This document shows, one piece after another, positions 43,122 through 55,506 of a stretch of DNA of 64,000 bases (its first letter is position 1; each line of letters begins with the position of its first letter). The notes below the pieces were generated by a model. That model was not told where the DNA came from. It did not search any database and saw nothing but the letters and a program-made list of their open reading frames with translations. Source of the stretch: Syncephalis plumigaleata (taxonomy: Eukaryota > Zoopagomycota > Zoopagomycetes > Zoopagales > Piptocephalidaceae); NCBI GenBank assembly GCA_025201365.1, contig JAIXMF010000006.1, positions 496,001-560,000 on the forward strand, read 5' to 3'. A program made the position numbers and the translations under genes.

Positions 43122-46100
43122 CTAGTTTACATTGGCTCGTACTACATCCATCATTCCCGTTAATTGACGGAATATAATTGGTGAAGTGGAGCGTGTATTC
43201 AGCAGTTCATTGATTGATGTTGGACTAGTAATAGATTAGATTAGTAGATATACGTAATGTAATGTCATAGTCAACTTACTTTACTGAACATATATCGGTC
43301 AACACCTTCCATTGAGGGATTGCCATAGACTTTAATGGAATGTCTACACTGAACTGTACACCAATGTGAACATGACCTGTATCATCCATACTACGAACGG
43401 ATACCAAGCATTGACTGGCATCTGCTGCAAGTTCAATGTGTTCTACTTGATGTCGCATATTAAGCGTATGAATATCATCCAAGAACGTATCAAACTGCAC
43501 CAGTGAATGAAGTACATTCTGTAATGACTATAAATACGTAAATTAGCAATGGTATATTCTAGATGATTGTATCACTACTTACTTGTTTCAATGTCTTGGT
43601 GGTGAATTTACTAACTACACCTGTAGGTACAATTGTGCGAAGCTAATGGAAGTATTCAAAAGTAAATAATGTATCTATATTGACATATAATACAATCAAC
43701 TTACCACATGCCACCATTGCATGTTAGCAAAGTGATTATCATTGGGTGTACAGGTAATCTGCAATGCTCGATAATCTACGTGTAATTGATATCGATCATG
43801 ATAGTTGATGATCATTGCCGTTGTATCCATCTTGACAAGTTGACAACCAAAAGCATTGCTAACAAGTTCGTAATGGGCTAGATGTAACAATGGTAGTAGC
43901 AATAGTAGTATTAGAAAGTAGGATGATAAAGCATGTATTGCTAGCATCCCACTTACCTTGAACTTCCTCTAGATCTTGTTTAGTTGCATGACGGGATGCA
44001 GAACAAATAGCCTTGGCTGTGGCAATTGACTAATTGACGATACACGATTAGTTACATGATATGAATCAGCTTATTCGCAACTTACTTGACGTGTTGACTG
44101 TATCTTTTGTCGGACAGCCTCCAATTTCGTAGATAATGTTTGTTTCTCCGTTTCAATCTTTGCGAGATTAGCACGGAAACTCGATAATTGTGAACTGCAA
44201 TGAATAAAGTGTTAACAATGTTTATCCATTTTCTTTTACTTGACTACAAACTTAATAGAACTACTCACTTTTGTTCATCGATGGCCTCCTTTAATTGAGC
44301 AATCTGGTCTGCATCACACTTTTCTAGTTCTTGCTTTCTAAAGAATAATGTGCAACATATTTGATATAAAAGTCTAGTTTGTTACACGTTATACAATCAT
44401 TCTTACCTTGCTCTCGCTTTCTCTAGCTTCTCTCGTACTTCATTGTGACGTTGCTTGATATCGGGCAGTATAGGCTTCAATTGTCGTTGAATATCACCGA
44501 GTGCTTTCTCATCCTAGTCATAGTTAGTATTCAATATCATGTAGTATTAACATTAGATGCTTACATGATTCAAATTCTCCAAATGACTTTGTAGTGTCAA
44601 TACCACGGGATGTAAGAGTTCTCCTCGCCAGGTGTACAACATATTCATGGTCTGTGCCTTTGCATAAGATTTGTTGATCTTGAATTGTCTCTGTTCATGT
44701 TGTCAGCATTAGTGTATAATAATTTAATTATTCAAGTATATACCTCAAGTGTGGCACGACCTTCAGGTGAACTAATCATATATTGCTTTACAATGGGTGG
44801 ATTATTAGCCGAGAGATGTGCCTCTATCTTTACATTGCTACTCTTGGTATCTTTGATAAACGTTTGGAATTCATCACAATACTATTATAAGATAGAATGA
44901 GTAAGTATGGTATTACAATGATCATAATGGATATACTTACAAATTCATACAATTCAGCCAGCGGTGTTTCTGTAATAAGTGAAATAACACGATCTGATGG
45001 TGTTGTCTTTGCATTGATTACATCGGGCATTAGAGTTAGACGACGATTTGTCGTAGTGAGATTGTCCATGAAGTTAACACCGGATAATGAAAGAAAATCT
45101 CGCATGGATATCTTGGTCAAATCACGCTATGAATCAATAAGGGTCAGTTCAATTGTAATCATTGTACATATCATCTAGTAATACAAGCATTACCGTGTTA
45201 ATAGTCGAGGTTATGTTTGATTTATCTGCTTGACTGACTGAAGTATCATTGGATAGCATTGGAGCGGTAATGTTGAATAGATCACCGGTGTCACCACCAA
45301 GTGCCGCGTTTAACACTTGGGTAACATTGTCAATAATACCAGTTTGTGATTGTTCATGCTGGAATAGACTTGTATTGTTTGGCTCATTTTGTTCAAGAAG
45401 TCCAATGGAGGCTAATCAGTAACATGTAAATATTAGCATAATATCATGACACTATTATCTATGTCATCCTACTTACAAATATTGGCATTGGATTGAGCGA
45501 TAAATGAGTTTCTCAATGAATAAGATGCCGACACTCTACTCCCGATACTTGATCGTAACATGGTATTACGAGGTGTGCGAGCACGTCGTTCCATTGTACG
45601 TGGACTGCGTAGTTCCACCTTACGAGGACGAGCTGGTGTCAAACGACCTGGTGTACCCATACGAAGTACTTCTCTAATCCCTGCAGGAGTACGACGATTA
45701 CCTGGCGTATCCGTTAAACTAGCTAATAATGATCTCGATGCTGATGCTGATGGTGGTGCTGCTGCCACTTCGTTAATTGCACTTTGTTCATGTACAGATG
45801 GTGTGCTAACTTCACTGAAATCAATCAATTGTACCGATTTCTCTGGTGTCTTCATAGACATACTAGTTGCAGGACTAGTATTAGTGTTGATGAGTGACTG
45901 ATCATTACGAGTTGGTGTTGCCTCTTCAATGATCACACTGCGTGATGGTTGTGGTGTTGCAGGCATACTAGGCAATGTAACATCACTAATTGCTTGTGGT
46001 AGTTCAGATGGCAAGGTTGATGCACCACCTTCACCATCTAACCAGATATTGTTCGATTTGTTATTGTCTTCCAATTCAATATTAGTAACTTCTGTAGTAG

Positions 46101-48293
46101 CAGTAGCAGTAGCAGTAGCAGTAGCAATGGGTTGAGGTTCATGTTGTATATGATCTGTATACTGCTCAGTAACATCCATATCATTGTCTTCTTCTTCTTC
46201 TTCTTCTTCTTCTTCTTCTTGACCTGTACCTATAATGCCACTTCCTACACACTGAGTAAATTCCATTGTCATGTTATCGGGTGTAATTGATGCAATAGGT
46301 GCCCCCATCCACACGTCGTTTACTGTATTGACTCGTGCTTTTATACCGCCTACACATTGAGTGACATCCATGGTTGTTTCCTCGCCCATTATTGGTGATA
46401 TAGTAGCAGTAGCAGCATTGTCTCTATCTACTTGTTGAATATCAAATGGTGTCGGGTGCATAGATTGAGCATTACTGCTTGTATTTGCTAATAATGATTG
46501 AATAGTATCAGTGGCAGCATGTGGTTGAGCAATGCTACGAATATCGCTAACATTTGTGGTGAATTCCATTGTTTCATCGTCATCTGGCATATCCTGCGAT
46601 TGAGATTGCGATTGGGATTGAGATATAATACCGCCATAGCTTCGTGTAGTATCCATGTTCATATCATGAAAGTGATCGGATGTGATCTGAGCCTTATGAA
46701 TACTGCCGACATTGGTGGTAAATTCCATTGTTTCATCATCATTTGGTATATCTTGAGATTGCGATTGAGATTGCGATTGAGAGATAATACCGCCAACACA
46801 TTGTGTAGTATCCATGTTCATAATACTAAAATTACCAGTACTGTACGTGGTAGTTGGATCCTCCTCTTCCTCATCATCATCATCGTCATCATCGTCTTCT
46901 TCTTCTTCTTCGTCATCATTGTAATCCATTATATTATCTGCCATGGAGATTCGTGTAGGTGTTTGCACTCTACTATTAGCATTGGCATCGCTCGTTATAG
47001 ATTGCCGTAGTGGTGATGGCCGTGTAAGCATTGGACTCTGATTACGATGAGGCGACATGATCGATTGCAATCGTAATCGTGCCGATGGCGTACCCATGGA
47101 TGTACGTCGATTCTTTAATGGTGCTAGTATTGTATTCGATTAATATCACATATATACATATAAATTAATTAATATACCAAATGACTTACAATCTTGGTTA
47201 ATAGCAGTAAATGGAGAATCTACCGATATATCACTGGCAAATGATGCATCGGATTCCTCCGGTTCATCCAGCTTAGCAGTATTAAGCATACTCGACGATG
47301 TCGTGCTAATATCGGATGATGAACTGGTAAGCTGATTAACTTGAACTTCATATCTAGTATGGCAATAGTGTTATACGGTGATCGTTTATGCCATCACTTA
47401 TAATCCACTTACTCCTCTTGCCACGCCGATGTATGCTCGAATGAAGCACTACTATTGATACGCGAGTCAGCTGTCACTTGACCGGTAGTGTCGTTGCTCA
47501 TCGACAAGTGCAAGCTGAAATCATCAGTGGAGTCAAGTTGATTGCCATCGGTATTTAGATTAGGCATGCTGAATACGCCCGATTGGAAGCTATTCTCCGA
47601 GCTGAACGAGGTTTGCGGTGAACTCATCGAATCGCGTCTACTACTATTGATGTAGAGGGTTTTCTGCTTCGATTTAGGAGTATCCACTCGATCGATAACG
47701 CTAGCAAGCACGAATGAGCTAATAAACAACAGTGCATAGCATATACTCGATTACACTTACCGTACACGAGCAGTGGCGGCAAAACTAACTCGTCTACCAA
47801 GTGATTTACGTGACATACGACGTTCTATATTGCTATCATTATTATAAAACGATTAGTACCTTGTCTATGATGCATATACTACCATAGGCATATTCATTCA
47901 TTTACGTTATATTCATCGTCTTGGATTCACTATAATCTTCTTCTTCTTCTTCATCATCGTTATTGTTGCTGCTGTAGTAGAAATTGCTCGGATTAATGGG
48001 AGCTGTCATATCACGCATGGGTGACTTAAGAATACCACGTAATGGCGCCTTCTTAAGCTTTGAAAGTGTAGTCACCATACGTGGTCCATTCTCTTTATTG
48101 TCCTGTCCGACATTCGACAAGCGCTATCGACTAGGTTTAGCCAGACATATACTAGGATATACCGTGTGGTTTATATGTCACTTACCACAGATCGACGACG
48201 TCCAATTGAAGCAACAGTTGCAGGCGCGGTAGACTCTGCAGATTGCTGCTGTCGCGCATACAATGCTGAATCAAGACTTTTCCGCCGTGTCAT
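43122..48293 (-). CDS. SPC105: Kinetochore scaffold Spc105/Knl1
   Basis: ATG at 48293-48291 (MTRRKSLDSAL), stop at 43122-43124, many introns, well over 1000 residues. The N-terminus has two PP1-docking motifs in the usual order: GILK (APLRGILKSP, about 48035) and RVSF (GRRVSFAATARVR, about 47780). The large exon 45469-47097 carries at least seven MELT-like motifs (MDTTQCVGGI, MEFTTNVGSI, MDVTQCVGGI, MEFTQCVG), the Mps1-phosphorylated docking sites for Bub3-Bub1. The C-terminal exons give a long coiled coil and a terminal region resembling the Spc7/RWD-type Mis12-binding part. Spc105 links microtubule attachment to the spindle checkpoint. Identification rests on the GILK-RVSF-MELT order; exon ends in the C-terminal half are approximate. 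Confidence 0.9.
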
Positions 48294-48726
48294 ATTGCGG
48301 CTGTTATACACTAAGGATAGTAAGGATAGGTTAACCAGTGGACAGCAAGTAAGGAGGGATAACAAACAATAAAACTAGGAAAAGAACAAGTGAATCGAGG
48401 TTAGCGCGTGTAGTAAAGAGACGCGTGTTATTTCTTTTGCATTATTTCTGGTAAATAAACAAACAATTAACAACAATCAAAACAAGTCTAATAATAATAA
48501 TATAACTACACATTTCAAAACTGCTAATCTCAAATGATCTACTTGTTGTGATGATTGAGGCTGGTTTGATTCAAATCTAATGCTTGCCACTTAGCAAGAA
48601 TGACACGCCACTACGCATTATTCTGGTTGTAGGACACATACACACACATATATATGCCTATACACATATCTATACACATTACTACCTTCGAGTATCTGTC
48701 GTTCGTTATTACTTTATATTATTGTG
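48294..48726. other. Intergenic region between SPC105 and Derlin
   Basis: Divergent promoter region, AT-rich, no gene seen. It contains ACACACATATATATG and related runs at about 48639-48665, upstream of the Derlin start. Confidence 0.5.
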
Positions 48727-50031
48727 ATGGCGTTTCCACTTGAACAATGGTATTTCGAGATTCCACCAGTAACACGAGGTTTCATTACAATGTCAAGTGT
48801 AATTACACTTGCTACAGTAAGTCATCTCTCTTATACTGTATATGTGTATATACACATAGTTGGTAACAACTAGATATCTTATGCGCGTCTACTATGTCGA
48901 TTATAGCAACTGAAGCTCGTTCGCTGGTATCATCTCTATTACACCTATGACCTAGTATTTCGACAAGGCGAGGTAAGCAATGAATAGACGTAATTGACTG
49001 AACGGTCATCAATCTACGAAATACTGAACAACTAACTATTTTATATGCTTATTCATCGTTGCTATTATAGTACTGGCGACTTTTAACTAATTTCGTCTAT
49101 TTTGGTCCATTATCGCTGGACTGGTTCTTCCATATGTATTTTATGTAGGATACATACATACATATATTTTGTTTGTTTATTATGCTTATGACTATTTGAT
49201 TAGGTTTCGGTACAGTCGAATGCTTGAGGAGGGTTCATTTCGCAATCGAAAAGCTGATTACGTATGGATGTTGTTCTTTGCCGCGACTTCGTTATTAGTA
49301 AGATCGTGTTCAAGCTTTATTACTAACTACAAGATGTTACTGCTATACTGATAATAATGATAATGATGCTTCCATCTAGCTACTATCTTCATTTGCTTCC
49401 TCACCATTCCTCGGTGCCACTCTAGCCTATGTACTCGTGTATATATGGTCACGACGTGAACCATGGGTTCGTTTGAACTTTCTTGGTATTCTAATATTCC
49501 GTGCACCATTCCTGCCATGGGTACTACTGGGATTCTCTGCGTTATTAGGCGGTGGCTTTCCTGTAGGACACTTGATTGGTATTGCCATTGGGCATGTCTA
49601 CTACTTTCTAGAGGATGTATGGCCCAATGAAGGTGGACATCGATGGTTAGCGACACCTAGTTTCGTGTAAGTTGATTAGGGTGTGCCAGCTACCAAGACA
49701 CAAAGAGACAAACAAACAAAGACTAATCATTATGATTATAATAATTATGATTAATCATGATTATTATTATACGTAATACGTTAGATGCTGGCTTCTAAAT
49801 GATCGGCCCAATATGGATAGAGATGATGCTAGATTGATTACACCATTAGTTAATGAGCATGGGCATGAGAATGAACATGACAGTACGAGTAGTGTAGATG
49901 ATGATGATGATACGAGTGACGATGTGGAATTGCTAAATGCCGAGGATGACATGGCAACAACGCCATTGGCACCCACTACGGAAGAAGACCGAGAATGGAC
50001 AAGAGTTACACGTCCACACGACGCGGATTAG
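48727..50031 (+). CDS. DER1: Derlin (Der1-like, ERAD pseudorhomboid)
   Basis: About six exons. The protein starts [21 protein letters not shown] and continues [27 protein letters not shown], with the conserved WRL(L/I)T motif of derlins. Then [46 protein letters not shown] and [14 protein letters not shown]-type segments follow. The motif [16 protein letters not shown] matches the derlin GHxYYFxxDxxP signature. The C-terminal tail is acidic and cytosolic. Derlins thin the ER membrane and help retrotranslocate misfolded proteins with Hrd1 and Cdc48; they lack rhomboid catalytic residues. Confidence 0.93.
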
Positions 50032-50850
50032 CAGTAACAAGTAGTAGCAAGTAGCAAGTAGCAAGTATGCATTATCCAATTAAAATAAAACAGGTTTGGC
50101 CTGTGGTATCATGTGTGCCATTCCAAGGTTACCATTATTATAATTTCGTAGCAGGTCGTGTCATGTATACGTAGAACGAACATTCGATCTTTATGGCAAA
50201 AAGCCGACCCTTTACTATTTCACTATTGAGCGGAATAAAGTAGTCGTAATATATATATATATATATATCACTACTACCAATATGTTAGTAGTAGTAAGCA
50301 TAAATGGCATATTACAGGTCAAACAAGTCCTGTAATGTCAGTGCTGATATGCTCCAGATTTCCCCTTTGAGTTCGTTTCTCGCCTCTGTCCTCTTTTCCC
50401 AGACAGCGACGGCTTTATAAAATAATATTAATGCTCAATTTGAATTCTCCTGTATTCCCACAGTGTTTGTTCGTTCCCCGTTCAATTAATTGTGATCTCG
50501 CTTATATTCGTCTGTGCTTACAGGACATTGCCCTTGCTCGCTCACTCTTTCTTTCCTTCTCTCTCCCCTTCTCTTTCTCTTGTTCCCTCTCTTACTCGCT
50601 CTCTCTCTCTCTCTCCTTGTTTAACGCGTGTATCTTGACGTTAACTCGCTCACTTATTTACTCTTTATTCTATCTTTCCAGTTTACTTATTGATATTGTT
50701 GCATTAGCACAGTCATCCTATTTCTATTTTAGCAACAAAAGTTGTGACGTGTGTTTAACCCGTTTTCTTATATTATACTGAAACACCTTTAGTATTATTA
50801 TTATTTCTTATTGTTATTGTCACTTTAGTATTACTGTTATTATTGCAAGC
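50032..50850. other. Intergenic region before the permease gene
   Basis: No supported gene. It contains a (TA)n run at about 50248-50268 and a pyrimidine-rich stretch with (CT)n at about 50530-50625, which probably forms the promoter/leader of the permease gene. Confidence 0.5.
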
Positions 50851-52401
50851 ATGCCCAGTCAAACACCTAGTTTGGAGGGTGTAAGCACGGCGCACAATTT
50901 ACCAGCTTCCGTTCATGATACCGAGAAAATTGCCCAGGATGAGAGCAACAGGAGCTTCGCAAGGGCTTGAGAGCACGCCATCTTACGATGATCTCGCTAG
51001 GCGGCACCATTGGTACGGGCCTATTTCTCGCGAGTGGCAACTCTATCTCTCAAGCAGGACCAGGTGGCGCGTTACTCGCCTACGTATTGATGGGATGCTT
51101 CGTGTACGCCATGATGATCTCGCTAGGTGAGATGGCCACCTACATTCCTACGGCAGGTTCGATGAACACGTATGTGGCGCGTTTCATTGATCCATCATTG
51201 GGATTTGCGTTTGGTTGGAACTACTGGTATTCGTGGGCCACCACATTAGCCGTGGATTGGTGGCAGCCGGTGTTATCATGAAATACTGGCTACCCAATGT
51301 GCCCGTATGGATATGGTCACTAATCGTGCTCATCATCGTGCTAGCCGTTAATCTCGTGGGTGTACGCGTTTACGGCGAGGTCGAGTATTGGTTCAGTCTC
51401 ATTAAAGTGATCACTGTGATCATCTTCATTTTCATCGCCTTCCTCGTCGTGTGCGGTGTGGGCAGGGATGGTCCATCGATGGTAGCACCTTCCACGATGG
51501 ACTCGCCTTCAAGAACGGGGCAGTCGGTGTGGTGGGCGTGTTCCTCGTGGCGGGATTCAGTTTCCAAGGTACGGAACTTGTCGGTGTCGCAGCTGGCGAG
51601 TCCGCTCGTCCTCGTCGCGATGTTCCCCGTGCCATTCGTCAAGTGTTCTGGCGTATTCTCATCTTCTACGTGCTTGCCATGCTACTCATCGGTCTATTGG
51701 TGCCAAGCAATGATAGCAGCTTATTAAGCGGTGGTGATGATGTTGGTATGTCGCCATTCACGCTTACTTTCCGTAAGATTGGCATTGATGTTGCCGCGCA
51801 TATCATGAACGCGGTCATTCTTACGGTGGTATTATCCGCCGGTAATAGTTCGCTATACGCCTCGAGTCGTACACTTTATGTGCTGGCACAGGAAGGCAGA
51901 GCACCGCGTATCTTTGCTCGCGTCAATAGTCGTGGTGTTCCCGTGTACTCATTGTTGCTCACCTCGATCATCGGTGCATTGGCCTTCTTGTGTTCGCTCT
52001 TCAATGATCAAACGGTCTACCTGTGGCTTCTGTCGTTGTCGGGCGTTTCCGGTTTCATTTCATGGATGGGCATTGCCATAGCACATATACGATTCCGTCG
52101 AGCTTACGTAGCGCAGGGCCGTTCTATTAGCGATCTCCCTTATCGTGCCAGCTTCTATCCGTTTGGCCCGTGGCTTGCCTTGATCCTAGGCGTCGTGGTT
52201 ATTCTCGGTCAGGGCTACTCGGCCATAGCGGGTACTGACCACGTCGAGGTTGACAAGATCGTCATGGCCTATGTGGGCCTAGTGCTATTCTTTGCTCTCT
52301 ACATCGGACACAAGCTCATTTGTCGCACCAAGGTGATTCCTCTACTTGAGGTTGATCTCGATACCGGCAAGAGTGCCGCTGTAGGCCAACCGAGGAAATG
52401 A
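50851..52401 (+). CDS. Amino-acid permease (APC superfamily), frame broken three times
   Basis: The product matches fungal YAT-type amino-acid permeases: a cytosolic N-terminus (MPSQTPSLEGVSTAHNLPASV), then RKGLRARHLTMISLGGTIGTGLFLASG (membrane segment 1), GEMATYIPTAGSMNTYVARFIDPSLGFAFGWNYWYSW, AAGVIMKYWLPNVPVWIW, FQGTELVGVAAGES (a family signature) and further helices to about 52330. About 515 residues is the normal length. The frame shifts near 50940, 51255 and 51470; each fits one missing base, and the protein is well conserved on both sides of every break. Assembly error is therefore more likely than a pseudogene. Permeases of this type import amino acids across the plasma membrane by proton symport; the substrate is unknown. 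Confidence 0.85.
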
Positions 52402-53690
52402 CCGAGACATCAGCGTCGGCATCGAATATCAACTGGCGTGAAGGTGCGAATGCACGGAAAAGTCAAGCTTGCCTGGAAACAATTCAGAACGACACGTGTA
52501 GGACGCGTACTTGATAGCTCTAAATGAAGAAGAATACACGTCGCGTTGATTAGGCATTAAAATGACACACTGTTTCTATTATTCAATCGATAATAATGAT
52601 GATCATGTAAATCCTATGATTTGCTAATGAACGCGTGTAATCTACACTCGTATAAACGCGATATATCAATAAATAATTAACGTATTTATTTATATTCTAT
52701 ATTTATTGACTTGACATTGACCCATCCATATTACGACATGTTCTTTCACGTGTATACTAAAGTGCTTACGTGGCCCTGTTAGGTTCATCACACACATTAC
52801 ACGCTTCTACTGTCATTATTACGATTAAGCAGGGATACCCTACTACCTTACTGTTATCACTCCTATATATTTGTTATATCAAGGGGCGAGGAGGCCGGCT
52901 AATCATCATCTTCTATCGCATCATTATAACTCAGGAGATAGATAACAAGTTCAGCTATACGGTATGTTCCCATACACTGATGCTCACATCACGTGTGCCT
53001 CATTTGAGTGAATAAATTGGCAAAAACGCAATCATTGCTACTGCATGCGTATGCGTGCTACCATTAGTGCGTATGCCTGTGTGCGTATGCCTGTGTATCT
53101 GTATCTGTGTATGTGGAGCAATGCTTATTAATAGGGCAGATTTGTGTACATCTGTCATTCCAGTTCGAACTGTTGTTTTCCTCTTATTTATCAGTCAACT
53201 GTCAACTGTCCATCCCCAACAAGACACCTGTCTCACTTGTTACTCATTGATATTGGCACTATTCTACTACTACTACACCTACTACAACTTCTTCATATCT
53301 ATTCTACTTGTGTTTTCTTTCTCGTAGTAGTGCTTGCACTTTGAATAATATCGGTTTGTTTAGTAAGTGGCCACGCTTATTGTTGCAAACTCCCGAAAAA
53401 TATACACAACAGCAGTTCACACAGACACGCAATTGTCCCACGATCTGATTTCTTCGATAACATCAACGACACAATATAAAACACATATTGGGTGGCTCGG
53501 TACAACATTACCCGGCTGTTTTCCGCACTTTTATAAAGCGAGTTTCCCGCCTTTTGTTCCGTCTGTCCTATTTTGCATTTAAATCGAAGAAGAACGCCTC
53601 TCCTCCTGTTCAACACGTCGTTAGCCAGCTAATCATTAGTGTTCTTTCTACTACCTACTACTACTACTGTTGTTGTTGTTGTTGTTCATA
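52402..53690. other. Intergenic region between permease and IDO genes
   Basis: About 1.3 kb with no supported gene. Features seen: AATAAA-type signals near 52670, a GTATGCCTGTGT repeat near 53050-53110, and (GTT)n at about 53668-53686 just before the IDO start. Confidence 0.5.
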
Positions 53691-55506
53691 ATGAAGTCGA
53701 CCTCGCTCGATAATGTACTTCCCTTGCCTTTACACCAGTATGATATTGATCCCGTGACCGGATTTCTTCCACCGGAAGGTCCACTGACACGCTTGCCGCA
53801 TCAAGGACCGTTCGAAGTTTGGGAACGCCTAATAGACGACCTACAAGGATTGCTGTTGACTGACGGTCTTCGAGCGCGTGTGCACAAGTTGCCCATATTA
53901 GATGTGGCGCAATTGAAGACAACGGCGGAATACCGACGTGCCTATGTGGTGCTAACCATGCTCGCTCATGCATATGTATGGGGTAAACATGAACCGGTAT
54001 CGAGTGTGCTACCAGCATGTTTAGCTGTACCTTTATGCAAGGTGTCCGCCACTCTCGGCATTCGTCCTGTGGCAACCAGTGCCTCCACTGCCATTTGGAA
54101 TTGGAAGCGACTTGACCCGGAAGGTCCTTATGATTTGAGGTGAGCATTTATAGAGTGTGTAAATGATAGAGTGCTAATACAATATGTGATGCTTAGCAAT
54201 CTAATGACCCTACACACCTTTTCGGGATCCATAGACGAATCGTGGTTCTACCTGATCACTACGGCCATCGAGGCACGAGGTGGTAATGCCATTTGTGCCA
54301 TGCTAGCCGCTGCTCAAGAAACCCAATCGGATAATCCATCCATGGAACGATTGGCTGAACAGTTGAATTTGCTTGCGGATGAGATTGGCCACATGGTGCA
54401 GATCCTAAATCGTATGTACGATAGTTGTGACCCTTATGTATTTTTCTGGAAAGTAAGTAAAGATGACATGTACAAGCAAAAAAAGGATAGAAGGAATGCA
54501 ATGCTAATACTATCATCATTTGTGTGGTGGATAGGTGCGTGTATATTTAGCGGGATGGTCTAACATGAAGGAGGCCGGTCTACCCAAGGGACTTCACTAC
54601 GAGGGTGTCGATCCTCCCGGCGTCCATCGAGATTATGCAGGGGCGAGTGCCGGTCAAAGTGCACTGATGCATAGTCTCGATTTGGGACTGGGTGTACGCC
54701 ACAGCGCTACCGGAACGAATAGCGGTAAGAATCAGTTCTTGCTTACTATGCGAGAACATATGCCAGCGACACAACGACAATTCCTTCATGACCTGGAGAC
54801 GAAGACGGACATCCGAGGATTCATTGAAAAGTTGAATCAACGCACGGTCATTGACACGGCCACATCCCAAGCCATCGCCGCGTATGATCGGTGTATCTCG
54901 CAGGTGAAGCAATTCCGTGATCGTCACATTCAAATGGTGACACTCTATATAGTCATGCCGGCACGTAAGGGTCCAGTAGTGGGCGGACATCGTAGTGTGG
55001 CCGGTACAGCTAATGAGAAATCAAATGAATCATCGCATCCTGTAGAGCAGCAGCAGCAACAGCAGCAGCAACCAGTCTCACATTCTACTCCTCAAATGAC
55101 AATAACTCAAGTGACATCTACTACTTCTACTACTGTTAGTGCTACTGCTACCACAAGTACAAAGGAGAGTACATTTAAAACATCTACATTATATCCGCAA
55201 GCTGTGGCAAATACAACCATACCGGAAGGTACTGGATCTGATACGCCTGACTTGACCGCTACTCCATCGCCTGAAGTATCACCGGTAGTTAGCGCGGTAG
55301 CAACAGGACCTACTGTATCGCCACCTCGTTCACCCCCGATGAGTGCACTACCTCCATCGGTCAATGATAAGAAGCAATTCTTTGGGTTGGCTCGTCCTAA
55401 TGAGGGTGACCGTGTAGTGCGTGGTACCGGTGGCACGGACGTTATCCCCTTCCTCAAACAAATACGAGATGAGACTACAGCGGCCAAGATGCAACCATAT
55501 AATTAG
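53691..55506 (+). CDS. BNA2: Indoleamine 2,3-dioxygenase
   Basis: Three exons (53691-54139, 54197-54452, 54535-55506), about 558 residues. Family motifs in order: YDIDPVTGFLPPEGPLTRLP, FEVWERLIDDL, RAYVVLTMLAHAYVWG, LPACLAVPLCKVSATLGIRPVATSASTAIWNW, TFSGSIDESWFYLI, RVYLAGWSNM, GTNSGKNQFLLTMREHMPATQRQFL, the proximal heme His in FRDRHIQMVTLYIV, and GTGGTDVIPFLKQIRDET near the end. The enzyme opens the tryptophan indole ring, the first step of the kynurenine/NAD pathway. Between the heme region and the final GTGGT motif lies a Gln/Ser/Thr/Pro-rich insert of about 140 residues, much longer than the usual linker. A ninety-degree start choice is not an issue: the Met at 53691 lies just after the GTT repeat and precedes the conserved N-terminus. 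Confidence 0.95.

Noticed and set aside
46190-46220. CTT repeat as a possible CRISPR-like or other array
   Set aside because: It encodes a poly-Glu run in Spc105. No spaced direct repeats of CRISPR type are present anywhere in the window.
45560-47010. Plus-strand frames opposite the Spc105 MELT exon
   Set aside because: Shadows of a repetitive coding exon; the minus strand carries the MELT motifs.
54580-54990. 136-residue minus-strand frame inside the IDO gene
   Set aside because: Antisense to well-conserved IDO motifs.
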